From contig NZ_BNEA01000001.1 in assembly GCF_016860525.1 (NCBI RefSeq), forward strand, positions 682,001 through 746,000: a stretch of DNA of 64,000 nucleotides, read 5' to 3'. Origin of the DNA: Streptomyces rubradiris. GTDB lineage: Bacteria; Actinomycetota; Actinomycetes; Streptomycetales; Streptomycetaceae. Positions 47,264 to 56,159 of this stretch are shown piece by piece; position 1 is the first letter of the stretch; each line of letters begins with the position of its first letter. Made by a program: the position numbers and the translations under genes. The notes beneath the pieces were generated by a model. The model ran no database searches. It had not been told where the DNA came from and saw nothing but the letters and a program-made list of their open reading frames with translations.

Positions 47264-47827
47264 TCACGGGCAGGGCCTGATCATGTAGAGCGCCTGCTCA
47301 CCCCGCGAGGGCGTGCCGTCGTAGAGGGTGGTGTCGAGCCCGCAGAACGCGAAGCCCATCCGCCGGTACGCGTGGATCGCCGGGGCGTTGATGTTGGTGA
47401 CCTCCAGCCAGATGTGGCCCGCCCCCCGCTCGCGCGCGAACTCCGTCGCGAGCCCCATCAGCGCACGGCCGACCCCCTTGCCCCGGTGCTCCGGGGCGAC
47501 CTGGATGTCCTCGACGACCAGCCGGCGGTTCCAACGGGAGTACGAGACGACGACGAACCCGGCCAGCTCCCCGGAGGCGGCCTGGGCGACGAAGGTACGG
47601 GAGTCCGTGTCGTCGTCGCCCCCCGCGTCACCGTCCGACTCGTCCTGGGGGAACACTTTGGTCAGCGGTGGCTCCACGGGCACCTCCCGCAGCGTGAACC
47701 CTTCCTCCGTCGCGGTCACCCGGAAGACGGTGCCGGTGGTGAAGGAGCCGTCGAGGGCCTTGATGGCCGGGGCGTCCTCGGGGAGGGCGGTGCGGTATCG
47801 GTACATGTCGTCAGTAGCAGTGGTCAT
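47264..47827 (-). CDS. sat: Streptothricin/nourseothricin-type N-acetyltransferase
   Basis: This 187-residue GNAT acetyltransferase is very like the streptothricin and nourseothricin acetyltransferases of Streptomyces producers (NAT1/STAT). It shares the ALDGSFTTGTVFRVTA start, FTLREVPVEPPLTKVFP, an Asp-rich insert, the acetyl-CoA loop APEHRGKGVGRALMG and the end CGLDTTLYDGTPS with a final Pro-Cys-Pro. These enzymes acetylate the beta-lysine of streptothricin and give resistance. No streptothricin biosynthetic genes are in the window, so it may be intrinsic resistance or act on another amine. Its 3' end lies 5 bp from the TetR-promoter-like sequence at 47158-47258. Confidence 0.88.
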   Translation of the reverse strand: MTTATDDMYRYRTALPEDAPAIKALDGSFTTGTVFRVTATEEGFTLREVPVEPPLTKVFPQDESDGDAGGDDDTDSRTFVAQAASGELAGFVVVSYSRWNRRLVVEDIQVAPEHRGKGVGRALMGLATEFARERGAGHIWLEVTNINAPAIHAYRRMGFAFCGLDTTLYDGTPSRGEQALYMIRPCP

Positions 47828-47944
47828 GGCCCGACGCTACGACCGCCGACCGGACAGGCAGCATGGCGGCCCTGAGGGCCGCAGACCATCCATGAGGGTA
47901 TTTGACACGGTTCACACGGATATGCGGCGGGCACTCGGGGTCGC

Positions 47945-48397
47945 ATGATGCGAAGCGTTGTACGGGGGTGTGCCGCCGGCGCTGTCGGGACGACCGTGTT
48001 GAACGCGGCGACCTTCGCCGACATGGCGCTGCGGGGCAGGCCCTCCAGTCAGGCTCCCGCCCAGACCGTCGACAAGATAACCCAGGGCACGGTGCCGGGG
48101 TCGGGGGAAGACAGGGAGAACCGGCTCTCCGGGCTGGGCGGCCTGTCCGGGATCGCTGTCGGGGTCGGCACCGGCGTGGTGGTGTCCCTCGCGCGCCACG
48201 CCGGGCTCCGGTTGCCCTGCTGGCTGGGCGGCGTGGTCACCGGTGCCCTCGCCATGACCGCGACCGACCTGCCGACGGCACGACTGGGCGTGAGCGATCC
48301 GGCGGGCTGGTCGGCGTCGGACTGGGTGTCGGATGCCGTACCGCATCTGATGTACGGGCTCGCGACCTACGGCGCCTTGCACGAGGGCAGCGGGTGA
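47945..48397 (+). CDS. Small predicted membrane protein
   Basis: This 150-residue protein has hydrophobic segments near 8-25, 65-85, 92-110 and 130-145 and a charged loop (TQGTVPGSGEDREN). It resembles uncharacterised actinobacterial membrane proteins. Two adjacent ATG codons (47945, 47948) are possible starts and the SD is weak. The function is unknown. Confidence 0.6.
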   Translation: MMRSVVRGCAAGAVGTTVLNAATFADMALRGRPSSQAPAQTVDKITQGTVPGSGEDRENRLSGLGGLSGIAVGVGTGVVVSLARHAGLRLPCWLGGVVTGALAMTATDLPTARLGVSDPAGWSASDWVSDAVPHLMYGLATYGALHEGSG

Positions 48398-48516
48398 ACG
48401 GCCGGGCATGACGTGTCGCCGGTCCCGCCGAGGGGTGCCTCCGGAGTTCCGCGGTGCCTCGTGGTGACCGGTCTTGCCAGGCACGGTCGGAGTGTCCGTG
48501 AAACTGGCGGTCCGCC

Positions 48517-48912
48517 TCAGGGCGCCCGGTCCGGCTCCTCGAACAGTGTGCCGAACTCGTCCGGCAGGGCGCGCAGCAGGTCCTCCGCCAGATCCGTGTC
48601 CTCGGCCGCGATGCGGCACACCACCGTCTGCGCCAGGAAGAGCGCCTGCTCAGGGGTGGCGCCCGCGGGCCGGGCCACGTCCGCCAGCAGATCGTCGAGC
48701 GACGCCGCGGAGTCGTCCGCCACGTCGGCCCCATAGCGCAGCGCGGGGCGCTCGTGGGCCGGCACGGCCTTGCGCAGGTGCTCCCGGCGCGGCGGATCGA
48801 GACGGCTGCTCAGCGCGGCGAGCACGAGGTGCACGGCGGCGTCGGCGGCCTCCGTGTCGTCGAGATGGGTCCGCGACGACACCTCTTCCACCAGATGCTG
48901 ATGGCTGATCAT
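48517..48912 (-). CDS. DUF2267 domain protein
   Basis: This 131-residue protein is all-helical and matches the DUF2267 pattern: an N-terminal HLVEEVSSRTHLDD, a VLAALSSRLDPPRREHLRKAVP block and a C-terminal FEEPD. Such proteins are found in stress-linked loci in bacteria, but the activity is unknown. ATG 48912 was chosen for its SD GGGAGG over an upstream start at 48981. Confidence 0.78.
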   Translation of the reverse strand: MISHQHLVEEVSSRTHLDDTEAADAAVHLVLAALSSRLDPPRREHLRKAVPAHERPALRYGADVADDSAASLDDLLADVARPAGATPEQALFLAQTVVCRIAAEDTDLAEDLLRALPDEFGTLFEEPDRAP

Positions 48913-49244
48913 GCTGCCTCCCACCGGTGAGTGCTGTGGTTGAGGGCGATGCGGTCTGACGGGTGCCCGTGGAGCCGACATCTACGCTCACATCCAGACG
49001 AAGCGGACACGTGGCCGGACGGCGTGGAGGCGGATCCGCCGAGTTCCCGGCGGCGGGAATGAATCCGGGAGGCCGCCCGTTGTACCGGGCGGTCGTAGTT
49101 TTTGTGTCTGTGTTTCACCGCACGCTCGCGAAGAACGATGTCGCGGGCGCCGCCTCCTTCAGGGAACTGGAGAAGTCGCGTCCAGGCCGGCCCGGGAGTC
49201 CGCACGGTGCGGCTCCCGTACCCAGCCCCTGTAAGGAGCAGCAA

Positions 49245-49445
49245 ATGACTCAGGGAACCGTGAAGTGGTTCAACGCCGAGAAGGGCTTCGGCTTCATCGC
49301 CCAGGCCGACGGCCCGGATCTCTTCGTGCACTACTCCGAGATCGACGGCCAGGGCTTCCGCAGCCTTGAGGAGAACCAGCGCGTCGAGTTCGACGTCGTC
49401 CAGGGCCCCAAGGGTCCGCAGGCCGCTCGCGTCCGCGCCCTCTGA
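49245..49445 (+). CDS. Cold shock domain protein
   Basis: This 66-residue protein is a CspA-type single cold-shock domain. It has the RNP1 motif KGFGFI (about 14-19) and RNP2 motif LFVHYSEI (about 26-33), which bind single-stranded RNA and DNA. The SD AAGGAG precedes the ATG. About 150 bp of leader upstream is A/T-rich in parts (around 49096-49120), as in other csp genes whose mRNA leader controls expression. Confidence 0.95.
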   Translation: MTQGTVKWFNAEKGFGFIAQADGPDLFVHYSEIDGQGFRSLEENQRVEFDVVQGPKGPQAARVRAL

Positions 49446-49560
49446 GGCGTCGCTGAGCAAGAGGGCCGGTGCCGTCAAGGCGCCGGCCCTCGGCATGTCA
49501 CCGCGAGCGCACCCTGGGCAGGGGCCTGCGCGCCGGCCTGTCGGCGGCCGGGCCGTCCGG

Positions 49561-49725
49561 CTACTTCTCGAAGTCGTCCGGTGTGATCCCGGCCTCTTCC
49601 ATCGCCTCGCGCATCGAGCGGCCGGAGGCCCCCGGCTGCTGTTCTTCCTTGCCGGTGTCGGCCGGCGACTCGATGACATCGTCCGTGGTGGACGTCTTCG
49701 GACGGTTCTCCTCGGGCACGGTCAC
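49561..49725 (-). CDS. Small hypothetical protein
   Basis: A 54-codon frame starts at GTG 49725, with GGAGG 9 nt upstream, and ends at the TAG at 49561. The product is charged and helical at its end (MREAMEEAGITPDDFEK), with a low-complexity Thr/Glu/Pro middle. Codon use is plausible and no other gene is evident between the cold-shock gene and the GNAT gene (49446-49934). It has no recognisable domain; it may be a spurious frame. Confidence 0.42.
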   Translation of the reverse strand: MTVPEENRPKTSTTDDVIESPADTGKEEQQPGASGRSMREAMEEAGITPDDFEK

Positions 49726-49934
49726 CGTGACCGCCTCCTCGCTGCGTCGGGTCTTTCGCGAGCCGTCGGGTACCCAGGCCGACCTGCGGAATGCCCGGAC
49801 GCCGTTCTTCGAGGACGGCTGCTGATCGCCGGTCCCGTCCCGCTCCTACGACGCGATCGTCGAGGCCCATCGGACCTTCGTCCCCGCCAGGCGGTGGCGC
49901 CGCCGCGCGAGCCGACCGGACTTCGCGGCGTCCG

Positions 49935-51077
49935 TCACAGCGCGGACGTGGCGCGCTCGTACAGGCGGTGCGTCTGGGTGTGGACCCCGCCGAGGGCCTC
50001 GCCGTGCCGGCGGGAGGCGTGGTTGTCCTCCAGGACCCAGGAGTAGGAGATCTCGGTGTATCCGAGGCGGAAGGCGGCGCGCTGGGCCTCGGTCACCAGG
50101 GCCGCGGCCAGACCGCGGGACCGGTGCTCCCTCGCCACGCCCATGGCGGCGAAGCGCACGCGGTCGATACGACGGACGGCTCGCGCGGCCCGGATCAGCC
50201 CGACGGGCAGGCCCATGGTGGTGAGCCGGCCGCGGGCCGCGTGCAGTGCCTGGTGGGCGTCGGGCAGGCAGAGCAGGAAGGCGACGGGTTCGCCGTGCAT
50301 CTCCGCGATCTGCAGGAGGCCGGGGCGCAGGAGGGGCTTGAGCTTCTTCATCATGTAGCCGAACTGCGCTTCGTCGACGGGGACCGAACCGTAGCTGTGG
50401 GTGAACGTTTCGTTGTAGAGCTTCCGGACGGTCTCCATATCGGCTTCCGTCCGCTGCGGATCCAGGGACCGCACCGTCAGGCCCGGGGTCGCGAGGACGC
50501 GTTCCGCGGCTTCGCGGTATTCCGCCGGGGGCTCCCCGTCATCGGGAATCGGAATGGCGTACGAAACCAGGTCCTTGGCCTTCTCGAATCCACATGCGGA
50601 AAACAGTTGCGGATAATACGGCCGGTTACGGGGAATCATGACGATGTGCGGCTGGTCGAAGCCGGATATCTGCACGCCGCACTCGTCATTGGTGGTGAAT
50701 CCGAGGGGGCCCAAGGTGCGTTTCATTCCCTGCGCGGCGAGCCAGCCGTCCGCCGTGTCGAAGAGAGCTGCCGCGGCCTCGTGGTCGTCGACGCACTCGA
50801 AGAGGCCGATCAGTCCGCGGTCCGGGCCGTGCCGTTCGTTGTAACGGGGGTCGACGATCGCCGCGATCCTGCCGACGACGGTGTCGTGCCGCCGTGCGAG
50901 GAAGAGCCGCACGCCGGCCACCCGGTGGTACGGATTGCGGGCCGGGTCCAGGAAGGAGCGCCGTTCCCGCTCCAGCGGGGCCACCCACAGCGGGTCGTCG
51001 CGGTAGAGGTCGTACGGCAGCCGGATGAAGGCGGTCAGGTCGGTGTCCGTGCCGACCGGGGTGACCGTGACACTCAT
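49935..51077 (-). CDS. GNAT-fold N-acyltransferase coupled to an alpha-oxoamine synthase
   Basis: This 380-residue protein has an N-terminal region (ERERRSFLDPARNPYHRVAG, RRHDTVVGRIAAIVD) and a C-terminal GNAT-like half with GVAREHRSRGLAAALVTEA (acyl-CoA binding). It matches uncharacterised GNAT relatives often found with fatty-acid-derived small molecules. Its ATG overlaps the stop of the upstream synthase gene (ATGA, 51074-51077), so the two act together. I infer that it acylates the amino ketone made by the synthase, but the reaction is not proven. Confidence 0.75.
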   Translation of the reverse strand: MSVTVTPVGTDTDLTAFIRLPYDLYRDDPLWVAPLERERRSFLDPARNPYHRVAGVRLFLARRHDTVVGRIAAIVDPRYNERHGPDRGLIGLFECVDDHEAAAALFDTADGWLAAQGMKRTLGPLGFTTNDECGVQISGFDQPHIVMIPRNRPYYPQLFSACGFEKAKDLVSYAIPIPDDGEPPAEYREAAERVLATPGLTVRSLDPQRTEADMETVRKLYNETFTHSYGSVPVDEAQFGYMMKKLKPLLRPGLLQIAEMHGEPVAFLLCLPDAHQALHAARGRLTTMGLPVGLIRAARAVRRIDRVRFAAMGVAREHRSRGLAAALVTEAQRAAFRLGYTEISYSWVLEDNHASRRHGEALGGVHTQTHRLYERATSAL

Positions 51078-52315
51078 GACACCCAGTCCAGAAGCGTTTC
51101 CCTCAGCAGTGGCTGCACCGGGACGGGCGGCGGCCCGGTGGGGATGAGCCCGAGGCGGCGGCCGGCGTGGGCGAACGCGACGAGGATGCGCTCGATGTCC
51201 TCGTCGGTGTGCGTGGCCTGGAGGGACAGCCGGACCAGCGAGCGTTCCTCGGGTACGGCGGGCGCGGAGACGGCGCTGGTGAAGACGCCCTCGGTGAGGA
51301 CCTCCCGCCACAGGGCCGTGGCGAGTTCCTTGCGCCCGGTGATGACGGGCACGATCGGAGTGACCGACTCGCCCGTGTCGAAGCCGAGGCCGCGCAGGCC
51401 GTCCCGTACCTGCCGCGCCACCTCGAAGGCGCGCGCCCGGCGCTCCGGCTCGGTCTCGATGATGGTCAGGGCCGCCAGCGCGGCGGCGGCCGAGGCGGGG
51501 GGGATGGAGGTGGTGAAGATGACGGACCGCGAGGTGTGCCGGAGGTAGTGGATCACCTCGGCGGGCCCGGCCAGGAAGCCCCCGATGGAGCCGAATCCCT
51601 TGGACAGGGTGCCCGTGTGGAGGTCGACGGCGTCGGGCAGCCCGAAGTGGTCGGTCACCCCTCGTCCGCCCGGTCCCAGCAGTCCGATGTCGTGGGCGCC
51701 GTCGACCACCAGGCGGGCGCCGTAGCGCCGGGCGAGCGAGACCAGCTCCGGCAGCCGGCACAGGTCGCCCTCCATGGAGAACAGGCCGTCCGTGAGGATC
51801 GCCTTGGCCGCGTCCGGATCGGCCACCGCGAGCTTGCGCTCCAGGTCGGCCATGTCCGAGTGCCGGTACCAGCGTCTGTCGGCGAAGCCCAGCCGCACCG
51901 CCTCGATCAGCGAGGCGTGGTTGGCCTTGTCGCTGAAGACGATGTCACCGCGGCCGAGCAGGGGAGCCAGCGCCAGGTTCGCCTCGAAGCCGGTGGTGGT
52001 CACGATCACCGCCTCGGCGTCGAGGAAGGCGGCCAGCCTGGCCTCCAGTTCCTCGTGCAGGGTGAGCGTTCCGCCGATCAGCCGGCTCGCCGAGGCGGAG
52101 GCACCCCAGCGACGGGCCGCGTCGGCCGCCGCGGCGACGACACGGGGGTGGCCGGAAAGGCCAAGATAATCGTTTCGGGCGGCCATGACCAGGCGTTTTC
52201 CACCCAGGAACACCTCCCCTCCGCGTGCCTCAAGTGCGTTGTAGACGGCCCTCGGGCGCATGCGTGTCGCGTGCTGCATGACGGCCGTCAACTGCTTGTC
52301 GAAAATATCTGCCAC
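51074..52315 (-). CDS. Alpha-oxoamine synthase (BioF/serine palmitoyltransferase-like)
   Basis: This 413-residue PLP enzyme is of fold type I, alpha-oxoamine synthase family, joining an amino acid to an acyl-CoA with loss of CO2. The PLP lysine is in HTGTLSKGFGS; VDGAHDIGLLG holds the pyridine-nitrogen Asp, and ARNDYLGLSGHP and GASASASRLIGG are family blocks. GTG 52315 was chosen because translation from the upstream ATG lacks an SD and the next residues (ADIFDKQLTAVM) fit the family start. No other biotin genes are near, so I do not name it bioF; a role in a lipid-like or signalling metabolite is more likely. Confidence 0.83.
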   Translation of the reverse strand: MADIFDKQLTAVMQHATRMRPRAVYNALEARGGEVFLGGKRLVMAARNDYLGLSGHPRVVAAAADAARRWGASASASRLIGGTLTLHEELEARLAAFLDAEAVIVTTTGFEANLALAPLLGRGDIVFSDKANHASLIEAVRLGFADRRWYRHSDMADLERKLAVADPDAAKAILTDGLFSMEGDLCRLPELVSLARRYGARLVVDGAHDIGLLGPGGRGVTDHFGLPDAVDLHTGTLSKGFGSIGGFLAGPAEVIHYLRHTSRSVIFTTSIPPASAAAALAALTIIETEPERRARAFEVARQVRDGLRGLGFDTGESVTPIVPVITGRKELATALWREVLTEGVFTSAVSAPAVPEERSLVRLSLQATHTDEDIERILVAFAHAGRRLGLIPTGPPPVPVQPLLRETLLDWVS

Positions 52316-52946
52316 TGCGCTCTCACATTCGACTCGCCACCCTTTTGAGATTTTCATACAAAAATGCGGAGAGGGTGGCCTCGGCATCCTCTCAGCCAGA
52401 GGAATGAAATGAAAAGCCAAGGCCTGGTTTCGTTAAGCCATTCGAGTGAATCGAGTCCTTTGGACGGTGCGACAGGGGGTGCGAGTGCGGTACGACTCGG
52501 GCTTACGGCTCCGCCGACCGCGCCCGGCCGTACACCGGCGTGGCGGTCGCCACCGTCGGCTGGGCGGTCGGGAACCGCGCGACGCGCCAGTGGACCGACG
52601 GCCGGGTCGACGTCCTTCATCGGCGCGCTGGACCACGAGGTCATCCACATCCATCTGCACGAGGGCGGCCGCACCTCCGGCCCTGGGCGACCGCCAGCGG
52701 ACGCTGCGAAACTTCTGACGCCATCTGAAGAGCCGGTACGGCTACAGACCGACCGGGCCCGGCAGCGTGTCGTACGACCGTCCGTCGGTGCGGTGTCGAC
52801 CCCGCACCGACGGACGGCATCCCGCCCGCACCGGCCGGTACCGGCCAACCCCGAGCCGATCGAAGACAACCGGTGCGCGCGGGTGCGCCGGGCGGGTGAT
52901 GCTGGTGAGCGGACGAATCCGCGCACAGGCCGGGAGGTTCGGGCAG
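52316..52946. other. Intergenic region with possible decayed gene
   Basis: The 631 bp between the synthase and DedA genes start with the synthase promoter (AT-rich, 52316-52440). From 52500 to 52720 plus-strand frames give bits of plausible protein in different frames (GVAVATVGWAVGN, then FIGALDHEVIHIHLHEGG), suggesting a frameshifted remnant. It is followed by a strong hairpin at 52778. I cannot identify a functional gene. Confidence 0.35.
52778..52817 (+). terminator. Strong hairpin without an intact upstream gene
   Basis: CCGTCCGTCGGTGCGG (52778-52793) pairs exactly with its complement (52802-52817) over an 8-nt loop. It would end transcription of the possible remnant at 52500-52720. Confidence 0.65.
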
Positions 52947-53612
52947 GTGACCGCCGTCAATCCGATGGACAGCGCCTCGGTGCTGGCCGCCTTCGGCGCG
53001 CTGGGCGTGCTGGCGGTGATCTTCGCCGAGTCGGGCCTGCTGGTCGTCGGCTTCTTCCTGCCCGGTGACACCCTGCTGTTCCCGGCCGGCGTGCTGTGTG
53101 CGGGCAGCGCCCAGCAGCCGCCCCGGCTCACGCTGTGGCAGGTGCTGGTGTGCGCGGCCGTGGGGGCGGTGGCGGGCGGTCAGGCGGGGTATCTGATCGG
53201 TCGGCACGGCGGGCGAGCGCTGCTGGCGCGCACGTCCAACCGACGGGTGACGGACGCGGCGGAGCGGGCCGAGCGGCTGCTGGCCCGCTACGGCTACGGC
53301 AAGGCGCTGGTGATCGGCCGGTTCGTGCCGCTGCTGCGGACGGTGCTGCACCCGGTGGCGGGGATGCTGGGCGTGCCCGCGCGGACCTTCACGCTGTGGC
53401 AGACGGTGGGCGGGGTGCTGTGGTCGCAGACGCTGGTCCTCGCCGGGTACACCCTGGGCGCGTCCGTCCCGCACATCGACGACTACCTGCTGCCGCTGGT
53501 GGCCCTGGTCGTCCTCGTGTCCCTGCTCCCGCTGCTGCCGGAGCTCCGCCGCTCCCGCCATGAACGCCGCGAACGCCGTGGACGCCGCGAACGGGACGGG
53601 TCCGCGGGCTGA
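52947..53612 (+). CDS. DedA family membrane protein
   Basis: This 221-residue protein belongs to the DedA/SNARE-associated family (VTT domain), linked to lipid (undecaprenyl phosphate) flipping and membrane homeostasis. The family re-entrant motif appears as FAESGLLVVGFFLPGDTLLFPAG, followed by GYLIGRHGG, and GRFVPLLRTVLHPVAGM carries the conserved Arg. The tail is Arg-rich. GTG 52947 has GGGAGG about 10 nt upstream; ATG 52965 is an alternative. It converges with the amidohydrolase gene. Confidence 0.88.
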   Translation: MTAVNPMDSASVLAAFGALGVLAVIFAESGLLVVGFFLPGDTLLFPAGVLCAGSAQQPPRLTLWQVLVCAAVGAVAGGQAGYLIGRHGGRALLARTSNRRVTDAAERAERLLARYGYGKALVIGRFVPLLRTVLHPVAGMLGVPARTFTLWQTVGGVLWSQTLVLAGYTLGASVPHIDDYLLPLVALVVLVSLLPLLPELRRSRHERRERRGRRERDGSAG

Positions 53613-53672
53613 ACCGGGGCGCGCCCCACCCCAGCAAGCGGCGCTGCGCGCCCTGGCCGGCGCTCCCCCGCG

Positions 53673-55334
53673 CTACACCCCCGCCGCCCGATGGGTGACC
53701 CGTCCCGCCACCGCCGTCAGCAGTACCGGCAGCTCGGCCAGTTCGGTGTCGGGCACGCGCAGCGGGTCGTCGGCGAGGACGGTGAGGTCGGCGCGGTGGC
53801 CGACGGCGAGCCGGCCGGTCCGGTCCTCCTCCCCCGCCGCCCAGGCGGCGTTCACCGTCATGCCCTGGAGCGCCTGGAGCGGGGTGAGGGCCTGTTCGGG
53901 GCCGTGCGGGGGCAGGGAGAGGTCGGCGGGCCGCCGATGCCGGGCGCCGGCCATGACCTGGAGCGGCGGGTACGGCGCGATGGGCCAGTCGGAGCCGAGG
54001 ACGACCCGTGCCCCGGCCTCCCACAGGTCCCGGCAGCGGAACGCGCGCCCGGCCCGCTCCTCGCCGAGTCGGCGCGACCAGTTGTCGGTGTGGTCCGCCC
54101 GGGTGAACTCGCAGCAGTGGGTGGGCTGCATCGAGGCGGCGACACCGAGCGGCGCGAACCGCCGTACGGTGTCGTCGGGGACGGTCTCGATGTGCTCGAC
54201 CCGGTGCCGTACGACTCCCGTACCGCCCGGAGTGCCGGCACTGCCGGTACCACCCGCCCGCCCGCTCTCCGTCTGGGCCCGCTCGACGGCGTCCAGGACG
54301 TGGCGGACCGCCGCGTCGCCGATGGCGTGGGTGGCCGTGGGCACGCCGGCCCGGTGCAGGTCGGCGATCACCCGGCTGTAGCGCCGGGGGTCGGGCCAGT
54401 AGGCGTGGTCCGACTGGCCGTGGCAGTCGGGGGCCTCCAGCCAGGCGGTGCCGTTGTCGATGGTGCCGTCCATGAACAGCTTCACGCCGGCCACCCTCCA
54501 CAGCGCGCCGCCGGTGCCCTGGAGCCGGACCAGCTCGGCGAGGTCGGCGTCACTCGCCTCGGGCCGGCACCAAGGGGCGATCCGCAGCCGCAGGGGCAGG
54601 GCGTCCTCGGCCTCCAGGGCGGCGTAGACGGCGAGGCTGTCGCCGTTCGCGTCCATGGCGTGGCCGCCGGTGAGCCCGGACGCGGCCATGGCGGCCAGTA
54701 CCTCGGCGGCGCGGGCGCGGACCTCCGCTTCGGTGGGCCGGGGGGCGACCGCCTCGACGACCTCGCAGGCGGCGTCCTCCAGCAGCAGTCCGGTGGGCCG
54801 TCCGGCGGCGTCGCAGACGATCTCCGAGCCCTGCTCGAAGCGGCGCGGCCCGTCGACGCCGGCCAGTTCCAGCGCCCGCTCGCTGGCCAGCGCCGAGTGC
54901 GCGTCGAACAGGTCGATCAGCGCGGGCACACCGTCGAGGACGGGGCCGAGTGTGGCGGTGGCCACGGGCGCGGTGCCGAAGGCGTTGGGGTCCAGGCCCC
55001 AGCCGCGCAGCCAGGCGCCCGGGCGCAGGTCGCGTACCGCCGCGGCGAGCGCGGTGCGCACGGCGGCCAGGTCGCGGCAGCCGGACAGGTCGACGCCCAT
55101 GGTGCGTTCGGCGCCGGAGACCGGGTGCAGATGCCCGTCGGTGAACCCGGCGGTGACCACCGCCCCGCGCAGGTCGACCACGGTGGTGCCGGGCCCGGCG
55201 AGGGCGCGGGCGTCCCGGTCGTCGCCGAGGAAGGCGATCCGCCCCCGCTCCGCGGCGAGCGCGGTGTGCGGCAGGAGGCGGCCCGTGCCCGGGTCGAGCA
55301 GCCGGGCGGAGAGCAGGACGAGATCGGCGGGCAC
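53673..55334 (-). CDS. YtcJ-like amidohydrolase
   Basis: This 553-residue enzyme is a metal-dependent amidohydrolase of the YtcJ/AepA subfamily. The first metal motif is DGHLHP; WGLDPNAFG, GVKLFMDGTIDNGTAW, HAIGDAAV, VEHIET and GSDWP follow in order and supply the remaining ligands. It should open an amide or cyclic imide. GTG 55334 is set by the SD GAAGGAG. The adjacent TetR gene and NCS1 permease suggest catabolism of an imported nucleobase- or hydantoin-like compound. Confidence 0.85.
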   Translation of the reverse strand: MPADLVLLSARLLDPGTGRLLPHTALAAERGRIAFLGDDRDARALAGPGTTVVDLRGAVVTAGFTDGHLHPVSGAERTMGVDLSGCRDLAAVRTALAAAVRDLRPGAWLRGWGLDPNAFGTAPVATATLGPVLDGVPALIDLFDAHSALASERALELAGVDGPRRFEQGSEIVCDAAGRPTGLLLEDAACEVVEAVAPRPTEAEVRARAAEVLAAMAASGLTGGHAMDANGDSLAVYAALEAEDALPLRLRIAPWCRPEASDADLAELVRLQGTGGALWRVAGVKLFMDGTIDNGTAWLEAPDCHGQSDHAYWPDPRRYSRVIADLHRAGVPTATHAIGDAAVRHVLDAVERAQTESGRAGGTGSAGTPGGTGVVRHRVEHIETVPDDTVRRFAPLGVAASMQPTHCCEFTRADHTDNWSRRLGEERAGRAFRCRDLWEAGARVVLGSDWPIAPYPPLQVMAGARHRRPADLSLPPHGPEQALTPLQALQGMTVNAAWAAGEEDRTGRLAVGHRADLTVLADDPLRVPDTELAELPVLLTAVAGRVTHRAAGV

Positions 55335-55433
55335 GGAGGCTCCTTCACTCACAGGGGGCGTATCGAAGGCCCCTTGACCCACAGCGGGCACATCGAGGCC
55401 GTTGGCTTTCGGGCAGGGCACGGGGCCGGTGGA

Positions 55434-56069
55434 TCAGCCGGCGGCCTCGTCGAGCGTGCCGGGCGGCAGCCCGAGCTCCCGCTCGGCCGTGGTGCGAGGC
55501 AGGCGCAGCACCGCGGCCGGGCGTTCGGGCGTCGCGGTGTTGGCGTGGACGCCCAGGCCGTCGAGGACGACGAGGAGCTGTACGGCGACCGTCAGCGGAT
55601 CGTCGGTGACGAACTCGCCGGCATCCACGCCGTCCTGGATCAGGTCTTCGAGCCGGCCGCGCCAGGCGGCCTCCTGCCGGGCGACCCGGTCGCGGAGCAC
55701 GGGCCGGTAGCGGCTGAGGTGGCGGGCGTTGATCCACAGCCGGCTGATCGCGTCGTACTCCTCCCCCGAGGTGTGGGCGAGGAAGCGGGCCAGCCGCCCG
55801 GTGGGCGTGGTCGCGGCGCGCTCGGCCGGGAGGAGGCGGTCGAGTTCGCCGGTCGCCGCGCTGCCGAACGCCTCGGCGACGAGGTCCTCGGCCGAGGGGA
55901 AGTAGTGGCTGATCAGCCCGGGGCGGACGGCGAGTTCCTCGGCGATCCGGCGGAGGGTGACGCACTCCAGGCCCTCGGCGAGGGCGACGGCCGCGGCGGT
56001 GGCGATGATCTCCGCCCGCCGGGCGGCCGGGTCCTTGCGGATCCGCTTGCGCTGAACGCTTGACGACAT
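55434..56069 (-). CDS. TetR family regulator of the permease/amidohydrolase locus
   Basis: The 211-residue product has a TetR helix-turn-helix (RRAEIIATAAAVALAEGL, then TLRRIAEELAVRPGLISHYF) and a C-terminal TetR_C-like domain resembling BetI/RutR-type regulators. ATG 56069. It is divergent from the NCS1 permease, with direct repeats of CCAATAAGC in the short gap, and its 3' end lies 100 bp upstream of the amidohydrolase start. Confidence 0.88.
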   Translation of the reverse strand: MSSSVQRKRIRKDPAARRAEIIATAAAVALAEGLECVTLRRIAEELAVRPGLISHYFPSAEDLVAEAFGSAATGELDRLLPAERAATTPTGRLARFLAHTSGEEYDAISRLWINARHLSRYRPVLRDRVARQEAAWRGRLEDLIQDGVDAGEFVTDDPLTVAVQLLVVLDGLGVHANTATPERPAAVLRLPRTTAERELGLPPGTLDEAAG

Positions 56070-56094
56070 GACGGCGATGCTATTGAGTGTGCGA

Positions 56095-56133
56095 CCAATA
56101 AGCAACTGGTCACCCGCCCAATAAGCGACCAGG
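56095..56133. promoter_or_regulatory. Direct-repeat operator between TetR and NCS1 genes
   Basis: CCAATAAGCAACTGG (56095-56109) and CCAATAAGCGACCAGG (56118-56133) are direct repeats 23 bp apart. A further TATTG-type element (56080-56084) forms an inverted repeat with the first. They occupy the divergent promoter and are the likely TetR binding sites. Confidence 0.6.
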
Positions 56134-56159
56134 CCCCTCCCACGGCTTCCGGAGGCCCC

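Noticed and set aside
51074..52315. Calling the synthase bioF of biotin synthesis
   Set aside because: No bioA, bioB or bioD lies nearby and it is coupled to a GNAT gene, so only the family name is justified.
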